This document shows, piece by piece, positions 31,901 to 36,777 of a stretch of DNA of 36,777 nucleotides (positions are counted from its first letter, which is position 1; every line of letters begins with the position of its first letter). Position numbers and translations under genes: made by a program. Source of the DNA: CAYOZL01 sp964408435 (lineage in GTDB: Bacteria; Bdellovibrionota_C; UBA2361; SZUA-149; CAYOZL01). The notes under the pieces were generated by a model, which was not told the DNA's origin, did no database searches, and saw only the letters and a program-made list of their open reading frames with translations. The DNA lies in contig CAYOZL010000018.1 of assembly GCA_964408435.1 (NCBI GenBank), positions 1 to 36,777 on the forward strand, given 5' to 3'.

Positions 31901-32752
31901 TTATTCCCCTACTATGAACTCTTTTTCTATAGTATTTTGAGCTGCATAGTTACGCTTTAATTGATTTTCCACTTTATCACTCTTAATTTTTTCATTATTT
32001 ATTTTTAATATTTTATCTATATTTTTCTTAGAGCTCATATCAAATCTTTTAATCACTACAATCCCGCCCAACAAACACGGAACAGTGAGCAATAAAAGAT
32101 GACCCTGAGTGAAAGTAAATTTATCTTGATATTGACTAGAATCAGCAAGAGCTCCTATTTCTCCTTCAATATTTAGAGATTTTGGTTCTTGTTCTTTTAC
32201 CGCTACTACCATAACCCCCTCTCTACTTAAACCTGAAGCACCAGAAACAATATTTTTAATATTTTCTTCTTTAATAGAATCTTCTTCATCTACTACGACT
32301 AAAACAGACGCTGTTTGTTTTTCCTGTTTTTTACCAAATTCTGATTTTGAGTAATTATTAATATGCACTCTTGCCTCCATCACATGAGGCATTCTAATTA
32401 GAGTCTGTTCAATAGAACGAGCGAGCTTTCTTTCTAAAAAATGATTTAATTCTTTTTTAGTTTGAACAAAACCAGATGAAGTTTCAGGCTCAGGTTCACT
32501 GTTTAAAAAACGACTTAAGGCTAATATTTCTAGCGCTCTAGTACTTTTAGCCTTAGGCACTTCAATTGCCCAATTTGTGCCGTCTTTTACTTTCTCTGCT
32601 TTAATGCCGTACTTATGTAGTGCAATAATTATCTTATTTGCCTTTAGCTCATTTACGCTACTTACTATTCTCTCAGTACAAGAACATAATAAAAGTAAAA
32701 GACATATTAGAAGAGCTCTCATTTTTAGAGGTTTAATTAACAAAGTTCTCAT
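31901..32752 (-). CDS. sctJ: T3SS inner-membrane ring lipoprotein SctJ (YscJ/PrgK family)
   Basis: This 283-residue lipoprotein has a signal ending LLLLLCSCTER (lipidated Cys 25 from the first ATG). Two ring-building domains follow, including ALHKYGIKAEKVKDGTNWAIEVPKAKSTRALEIL, ELNHFLERKLARSIEQTLIRMPHVMEARVHIN and ASVLVVVDEEDSIKEENIKNIVSGASGLSREGVMVVAVK. These match YscJ/PrgK, as does the late membrane segment (GHLLLLTVPCLLGGIVVI) followed by a cytosolic tail. Its small size and lipobox separate it from flagellar FliF. Two ATGs, 30 bp apart, begin similar MRTLLI and MRALLI stretches, so the start is ambiguous; the first directly abuts the sigma-factor stop. Confidence 0.93.
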   Translation of the reverse strand: MRTLLIKPLKMRALLICLLLLLCSCTERIVSSVNELKANKIIIALHKYGIKAEKVKDGTNWAIEVPKAKSTRALEILALSRFLNSEPEPETSSGFVQTKKELNHFLERKLARSIEQTLIRMPHVMEARVHINNYSKSEFGKKQEKQTASVLVVVDEEDSIKEENIKNIVSGASGLSREGVMVVAVKEQEPKSLNIEGEIGALADSSQYQDKFTFTQGHLLLLTVPCLLGGIVVIKRFDMSSKKNIDKILKINNEKIKSDKVENQLKRNYAAQNTIEKEFIVGE

Positions 32753-33433
32753 TTAATTTACCGCTAAAGAAGTTTCTAACTCTACTCTCATCTGGCTAGC
32801 TTCAATACTACTTTTTAGAGAACTAAGAGCGCTTTTTCTAAGTCTAGAAATCCAACTTTTAGACTTGCCACCAATTTTAGATTCTATTTGCTTATAAGTA
32901 TTTTCATTAAAGTAATATTCATTTACTACTGTTTTTCTATCTTCAGATAAATTCTCAACTAAATCATTAAGATAGCTTTTAGCTTCTTTTGTCTCGTATT
33001 CTTTTTCAGGATTAGTGCTTCTTGAATATGCTAGCTCAACATGATCTTTTGCACCAAAATGCATACTAATTCCATAATCCTCAATTACACTCTGTAAAGA
33101 AATTAATTCGCTAATATCTTTTGCAGCTCTAAAATTAAACTTACTGTGCTCGTCTCCTTTTTTAATTTCACAATATACTGTTCTAGGTAAAGTTGCAGAG
33201 CTTCTCATAATATCGAACATTGCTCCTCTAATTCTATAAAAAGCATATGATGAAAATTTATTTCCTGATTCAAAATCATACTTCTTTGCTGCCTCACAAA
33301 GCCCAAGCATTGCTGCACTTACAAAGTCTTCTAGTTCTAGACCCGGTAACTTATGTCTTTTAAAAAACTTTGCAGCCATCGCTCTTGCTAGTGATAAATG
33401 TTCAATAACTAAATCATTTCTTTTCTGGTTCAT
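32753..33433 (-). CDS. Sigma-70 family factor, sigma-28 (FliA/WhiG)-like
   Basis: This 226-residue group 3 sigma factor has region 2 in EHLSLARAMAAKFF...LELEDFVSAAMLGLCEAAKKYDFESGNKFSSYAFYRIRGAMFDIMR. The SSYAFYRIRGAMFD stretch is the FliA-type core-binding and -10 recognition helix. A shortened region 3 is followed by region 4 (LSEDRKTVVNEYYFNENTYKQIESKIGGKSKSWISRLRKSALSSL). GGGAGA lies eight bases before the ATG. As first gene of the T3SS block, with sctJ starting directly after its stop, it probably drives secretion genes rather than flagella. Region 4 is less conserved than in true FliA, so promoter preference cannot be assumed. No anti-sigma gene is adjacent. Confidence 0.9.
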   Translation of the reverse strand: MNQKRNDLVIEHLSLARAMAAKFFKRHKLPGLELEDFVSAAMLGLCEAAKKYDFESGNKFSSYAFYRIRGAMFDIMRSSATLPRTVYCEIKKGDEHSKFNFRAAKDISELISLQSVIEDYGISMHFGAKDHVELAYSRSTNPEKEYETKEAKSYLNDLVENLSEDRKTVVNEYYFNENTYKQIESKIGGKSKSWISRLRKSALSSLKSSIEASQMRVELETSLAVN

Positions 33434-33485
33434 GATTTTCTCCCTTTTAAATATTATTAGTAAAAAATTTTCTTACCCTTACTTA

Positions 33486-33501
33486 TGCAAGCGCGTGCCA
33501 A
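33486..33501 (-). promoter_or_regulatory. Sigma-54-like -24/-12 element upstream of the T3SS sigma factor
   Basis: On the minus strand TTGGCACGCGCTTGCA nearly matches the sigma-54 consensus YTGGCACG-N4-TTGCW, and it lies about 53 bases before the sigma-factor ATG. That is where a start site with a 40-nt leader would be. However, only three bases separate the two halves instead of four, so the invariant GG and GC are one base too close, which usually inactivates such promoters. It is therefore a weak call. Confidence 0.35.
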
Positions 33502-33552
33502 CTTTCACAGCCACGTAAGTAGCTGTAATTCCTGAACTCTTGTTTTCCTTAT

Positions 33553-33569
33553 TGAGGCAAAATGCCTCA
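33553..33569 (+). promoter_or_regulatory. Hairpin in the tatA leader
   Basis: TGAGGCA AAA TGCCTCA is a perfect 7-bp stem with a 3-nt loop, 40 bp before the tatA start. A second small stem, GTGCT/AGCAC with loop ATCAA, sits directly before the tatA ATG and takes the place where a ribosome site should be; none is seen. This could modulate tatA translation, or the upstream one could be an operator shared with the divergent sigma gene. Confidence 0.35.
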
Positions 33570-33608
33570 GCATTGATGCAATTTGCCCATGCGTGCTATC
33601 AAAGCACT

Positions 33609-33779
33609 ATGTTTGGTCTTGGATTCTCTGAAATACTTGTAATTGCAGTAGTTATTCTACTTGTTGTTGGCCCTGAGAAGCTTCCTGAGTTTATGCAAAT
33701 GCTTGGGAAGAATATTAGAAAAGTTAGAAATGCATCGGATGAGCTAAAAGATAGTTTAAAAATTAATCTAGATGAATAA
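33609..33779 (+). CDS. tatA: Sec-independent (Tat) translocase subunit TatA/TatB-type
   Basis: This is a 56-residue Tat subunit. It has a short N-terminal membrane segment MFGLGFSEILVIAVVILLVVGPEKLPEF with the family FGxxE and GPxKLPE hinge, then an amphipathic helix ending SDELKDSLKINLDE. It is shorter than usual TatA (about 70-90) and cannot be told firmly from TatB; in a two-gene tatA-tatC set it may serve both roles. I start at ATG 33609. A TTG 69 bp upstream would add 23 residues that fall in a hairpin-rich leader and look non-coding. Its TAA is directly followed by the tatC ATG. Confidence 0.9.
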   Translation: MFGLGFSEILVIAVVILLVVGPEKLPEFMQMLGKNIRKVRNASDELKDSLKINLDE

Positions 33780-34553
33780 ATGTCTAAGCTGAACGAAATG
33801 CCTTTTTTAGAGCACTTATCTGATTTAAGGCAGTGCTTACTAAAAACTATCCTTGGTATTTTTACAGCTAGTATTCTAGCTTATTTTTTTAGTAATGATG
33901 TTTTTAGAATACTTACTGAACCAATTAGAGATAACTTCTCAGAACTTGAACTTATTGGGACAGGGCCTGCAGAAGCCTTTGTTGTTAAACTAAAAACAGC
34001 CTTAATTTGCGGGATTATTCTATCTTGTCCATTTACATTCTTACAACTTTGGAACTTTATCTCTCCTGCTCTTCATCAACATGAAAAAAAACTTACTATT
34101 CCCTTTGTTTTTGTAAGCTCAATATTTTTCTTTTTAGGAATAGTATTTTGCTACTATACTATTTTACCCTTTGCTTTTAGGTTCTTTCAAAAAGAGTATT
34201 TATCTATTGGAATAGAGGCTAATATTAAAATAGGCGAATACCTATCTTTTGTAACTAAACTACTTTTAATTTTCGGTGCAGTTTTTGAGCTTCCTGTATT
34301 AAGTTTTATATTTGCAAAGCTAGGTATACTTACTGATAAATGGCTGATCTCAAAATTTAGATATGTAATTGTTTTAGCTTTTGCTTTAGCAGCAGTGCTA
34401 ACACCACCAGATATCATAACTCAGATCCTACTAGCATCTGCTCTAATTGTATTTTACGGAATATGTATACTGGTTACTTACTGCGTTAACAAAACACCTA
34501 GTAAAGAAAGTAGCATTACTCCTAATAAGCCGATTGAGAAAAAACCTAAATAG
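33780..34553 (+). CDS. tatC: Twin-arginine translocase subunit TatC
   Basis: This 257-residue six-span inner-membrane protein recognises twin-arginine signal peptides of folded proteins. The N-terminus MPFLEHLSDLRQCLLKTI is the usual TatC opening (the conserved FxxHLxxLR). IGTGPAEAFVVKLKTAL and the membrane FELPVLSFIFAKLGI with its conserved Glu follow, then the RYVIVLAFALAAVLTPPDIITQILLA block. The C-terminal tail is Lys/Pro-rich and cytosolic. It begins the base after the tatA stop, so the two are co-translated. Its last 76 bases overlap the converging kinase gene on the opposite strand; both reading frames look genuine across that overlap. Confidence 0.96.
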   Translation: MSKLNEMPFLEHLSDLRQCLLKTILGIFTASILAYFFSNDVFRILTEPIRDNFSELELIGTGPAEAFVVKLKTALICGIILSCPFTFLQLWNFISPALHQHEKKLTIPFVFVSSIFFFLGIVFCYYTILPFAFRFFQKEYLSIGIEANIKIGEYLSFVTKLLLIFGAVFELPVLSFIFAKLGILTDKWLISKFRYVIVLAFALAAVLTPPDIITQILLASALIVFYGICILVTYCVNKTPSKESSITPNKPIEKKPK

Positions 34554-35458
34554 TAGTTAATGCTTGGTAAGCTTTCATAACGTTCACTTATAGATGTATC
34601 ACTTAAACTTTTATTATTATCTAGCGCTGATTTAAATTTCTTAACATCAGCTAGTAAATCTTTTGCACATTGATATCTGTTTTCTGGATCTTTTTGCAAT
34701 GCCTTGTTAACGATTTTCTTTAATATCACTGGGCAGTCAGGTTTCATAAACTCAACAGGAGTTGGCTCTTCTTCCATTCTTAACTTTAAAGTATGGTAAG
34801 GGTTTGCTCCTTGGCAAGGAACATCTCCAGTTAAGATCTGATATATAATTGCACCTACTGCATAGATATCAGCTCTCTTATCTATCTTTCCAGTGATTAG
34901 ATATTCTGGACTCATATAATCAACAGTCCCTACTGGAGAGCCTTGTGTTACCTCTTGGCTAGATAGACAAGCACTAAAATCTGCAATTTTTAAAGTTCCA
35001 TCACTCGTAAATAAAATATTTTCTGGTTTTAAATCTCTATGAACAATACCCGCTTTATGAATTTCAAATAAGCCTTTACTAATTGCAATTAGTATATTTG
35101 CAATTGCCTTGTAGTCATCTTCAAAACCATCTGAAATTAATTTTTTTAGGTTATCACCATCTGCGTATTCCATTGTAAAACCAGCAATAGAGCTATCTTC
35201 TAAATACTCATAACATCTAATTACATTGGGATGATTAATTAAATAAGAAGCTTGAATTTCACTTTTTAATCTTTTGAAATCTTTATCTGAGTCTGGATAA
35301 AATATTTTAAGAGCCATTTCAAAGTTAGAAAGACTGATATGTCTAACAAGATAAACATATCCACTACTACCTATTCCTAGTAGTTCTAAAACCTCATACT
35401 TTCCAAACAAAAGACTGCCTGGTGCATGTTCCACTATGCTTAAATCAGTAAATTGCAA
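34478..35458 (-). CDS. Hanks-type serine/threonine protein kinase with C-terminal membrane anchor
   Basis: This 326-residue protein kinase has P-loop GIGSSGYVY (28-36), ATP lysine K51 (MALKIF), helix C E67 and catalytic loop HRDLKPEN (140-147) with D142. Its DFG reads DFS (160-162, Ser for Gly), and SPE (183-185) replaces APE. One hydrophobic segment (about 303-324) at the extreme C-terminus puts the kinase in the cytosol. Core catalytic residues remain, so activity is likely. The start is a TTG at 35458 with AAGGG upstream; no ATG lies before the P-loop. It neighbours the Tat and T3SS genes; chlamydial T3SS loci also carry a Pkn-type kinase, so a link is possible but unproven. It converges on and overlaps tatC by 76 bp. 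Confidence 0.9.
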   Translation of the reverse strand: MQFTDLSIVEHAPGSLLFGKYEVLELLGIGSSGYVYLVRHISLSNFEMALKIFYPDSDKDFKRLKSEIQASYLINHPNVIRCYEYLEDSSIAGFTMEYADGDNLKKLISDGFEDDYKAIANILIAISKGLFEIHKAGIVHRDLKPENILFTSDGTLKIADFSACLSSQEVTQGSPVGTVDYMSPEYLITGKIDKRADIYAVGAIIYQILTGDVPCQGANPYHTLKLRMEEEPTPVEFMKPDCPVILKKIVNKALQKDPENRYQCAKDLLADVKKFKSALDNNKSLSDTSISERYESLPSINYYLGFFSIGLLGVMLLSLLGVLLTQ

Positions 35459-35487
35459 AAAAACCCTTTTTCAACGCGTATAAGCAT

Positions 35488-35516
35488 ATTGTATCACAAA
35501 TGTAATGTTTTTTTAA
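35488..35516 (-). promoter_or_regulatory. Putative housekeeping-type promoter of the kinase gene
   Basis: On the minus strand TTAAAA (-35, 35511-35516) and TACAAT (-10, 35488-35493) are 17 bp apart, a normal sigma-70 spacing with 4/6 and 5/6 matches to consensus. The -10 box ends 30 bases before the TTG start, leaving a short leader that contains the AAGGG ribosome site. Confidence 0.45.
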
Positions 35517-35551
35517 GAATTTATTATATTTTATTTAGATTTAGGTGGTTG

Positions 35552-35570
35552 AAACAGTATAGAACTGTTT
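35552..35570. repeat. Short inverted repeat in the 35459-35717 spacer
   Basis: AAACAGT and ACTGTTT (7-bp arms, 5-nt loop ATAGA) form a hairpin 148 bp past the end of the ABC-2 permease gene and upstream of the kinase promoter. There is no T tract on the minus strand, so it is either an operator-like site or nothing. The rest of this 259-bp AT-rich spacer shows no recognisable element. Confidence 0.25.
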
Positions 35571-35717
35571 GTAAGAATTTGAATGTAAATCAGTTATATT
35601 TAATTTAGAGCAGATAAGATTAAAACTTTTTTGTAGACTCAAAAATTTTGTATACATCATCGGATAACTACAAGAGTCAATTACTTCAGTCAAGCTTACT
35701 TAAATTAACAAGACTTC

Positions 35718-36777
35718 TTACAAAGAAAGCTTCTTCTCCCCTACTCGCAAAGCAAAATAAGCAATGCTTATATTAAGCAAAATAAATAGAGAAAAAACTA
35801 AATATGCATAAGTAGTATTCTTATCGTATAGAATCATAAATGAAAATTGAAAGATCACATCTACTAAAACAAGCATAACGGCAGCTACCATATAAGCAAG
35901 GTTACCAAAACTAGTTGCGACTTCAGAGACATGCTCCCATTTAAACTTTGCAAAATATGCTCCCATTCCTATTGCTAATGCCACTAATCCAAAGTTCACT
36001 ATAAAGAGGCATAAGAATTTAAAACTTACAAAAGAGAAACTTTTATAATTAATCCAAGCGGCTATTGAAAAGATTAAAGAACTTACTAAGTAAATAACTA
36101 CAAACCAAATCCAGAATTTATATTTTAAAATATTCTTAATTTTTATTGGTGCAGATTTTAAAACCCAAAAAGACTTTCCTTCCCTTGAAACTGATGCAAA
36201 TGCAAACCTAGACGACAAGGCAGTAACGACAAAAGCTTCTACACAAATATTTAATATTGCGAAAAAAGATGTCCACCATTTAACAAGTCTAGCAGGGGCA
36301 TTGTCTATAAAATAACCTTGCACTGTTAATGAATATAAATAAACACCACAAACTGCTAACAACATAAAAAATTGGACGCTCTGAGTTAAGTCTCTAGAAA
36401 TTGTTTTAATTTCTTTTTCTGTAATCGCTTTTGGTTCTGCAGATAAAAACTTGGAACAAATTAGACTTAGTGACTTACTAAAAACTGATTCATTTCTCTT
36501 TGAGTGATTTAGAGTTGAAGCTATAAAAAAACCTTTTTCATATAAATTATATAAAAATAAGTATGCAAGAGCTATGACAGCTGCGCATTGAGAAAGAACT
36601 AATAGAGTAATCTTAATTATATTAGTGCCTCTAGGAACTAAACCTTCACTTAAAACTTCAGCTACTAAACTAGGGAATAAAAAAGGTTGTCTTTCAGCAG
36701 AGAACTTTTGCATAATCTCTAGCAAGTCAGTTACCTTAAACTCCTCGTATGCAACGCTAGATGAATATACACTGAAG
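35718..36777 (-). CDS. ABC-2-type multispanning permease, 5' end outside the window
   Basis: The reading frame is open to the window edge, so the gene begins beyond 36777; an apparent TTG at 36725 is probably internal. The visible 352 codons hold six to seven hydrophobic segments. The motif VSREGKSFWVLKSAPIKIKNILKYKFW resembles the SREGxxFWxLxSAPxxxxxLLxxKF stretch of the putative ABC_tran_2 exporter permeases (PF16949 type). Those pair with an ATPase normally encoded next door, here presumably just outside. A late segment (AIGMGAYFAKFKWEHVSEVATSFG) also fits that family. Substrate unknown. It ends TTACTTACAAAG-like with no clear terminator. Confidence 0.75.
   Translation of the reverse strand, partial: FSVYSSSVAYEEFKVTDLLEIMQKFSAERQPFLFPSLVAEVLSEGLVPRGTNIIKITLLVLSQCAAVIALAYLFLYNLYEKGFFIASTLNHSKRNESVFSKSLSLICSKFLSAEPKAITEKEIKTISRDLTQSVQFFMLLAVCGVYLYSLTVQGYFIDNAPARLVKWWTSFFAILNICVEAFVVTALSSRFAFASVSREGKSFWVLKSAPIKIKNILKYKFWIWFVVIYLVSSLIFSIAAWINYKSFSFVSFKFLCLFIVNFGLVALAIGMGAYFAKFKWEHVSEVATSFGNLAYMVAAVMLVLVDVIFQFSFMILYDKNTTYAYLVFSLFILLNISIAYFALRVGEKKLSL

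Overview
The window is an AT-rich stretch of a Gram-negative bacterial genome (roughly one third G+C by eye). It has lipoprotein signal peptides, an O-antigen/capsule-type ABC exporter, Tat translocase genes and part of a non-flagellar type III secretion system (T3SS). A deltaproteobacteria-grade lineage (Bdellovibrionota, SAR324, Myxococcota and relatives) would fit, but no marker here fixes the phylum. The sequence looks like a scaffold: two runs of exactly 100 N sit inside coding tandem repeats and have identical sequence on both sides.

Layout. 1-1832: dodecin, tRNA-Arg(UCG) on the minus strand, L-serine dehydratase. 1822-8199: a tightly packed plus-strand accessory cassette of a degenerate nucleotidyltransferase-like protein, a broken FkbM methyltransferase, a PqqD-like protein with a conserved-looking tail, an HPr-kinase-like protein, three family 2 glycosyltransferases and an intact NTP_transf_5-type protein. 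8202-9675: a MIP18/DUF59 protein and an acyl-CoA dehydrogenase that diverge from one shared CATG. 9805-12072: an unusual fusion of a D-amino-acid-oxidase-like domain with a type I asparaginase domain. 12293-13392: a lysine-rich histone H1/Hc2-like repeat protein interrupted by gap 1. 13619-14719: ychF. 14820-21149: a minus-strand polysaccharide operon reading wzt, wzm, GT4, GT4, GT-C membrane glycosyltransferase. 21233-27834: a mixed region with Sco1-like lipoprotein, GT87-like membrane protein, small membrane protein, secreted protein, serC, CPBP protease, GT2 and small unknowns. 27861-33433: a minus-strand T3SS block reading sigma factor, sctJ, unknown, SpoA-only sctQ-like gene, a 323-bp spacer with an inverted hexamer-repeat structure, two small proteins with strong ribosome sites (one needle-like), sctV interrupted by gap 2, and a TPR lipoprotein. 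33609-34553: tatA-tatC. 34478-35458: a Ser/Thr kinase with a C-terminal membrane anchor. 35718-36777: an ABC-2-type permease running off the window.

How the genes work together. Wzt/Wzm with two GT4 enzymes and the GT-C protein form a plausible unit for building and exporting a surface glycan. The sigma factor heading the T3SS block probably controls secretion genes, and the strong Shine-Dalgarno sites before the two small proteins fit abundant structural subunits. The ATPase, secretin and SctR/S/T/U genes are absent here, so the T3SS is split over several loci. The 1822-8199 cassette combines modules (PqqD, HPr-kinase-like, NTP_transf_5) known to me from peptide-modification clusters with three glycosyltransferases, but lacks the usual lasso-peptide enzymes. 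It is the best candidate here for an undescribed system, followed by the oxidase-asparaginase fusion and the 31166-31376 inverted repeat.
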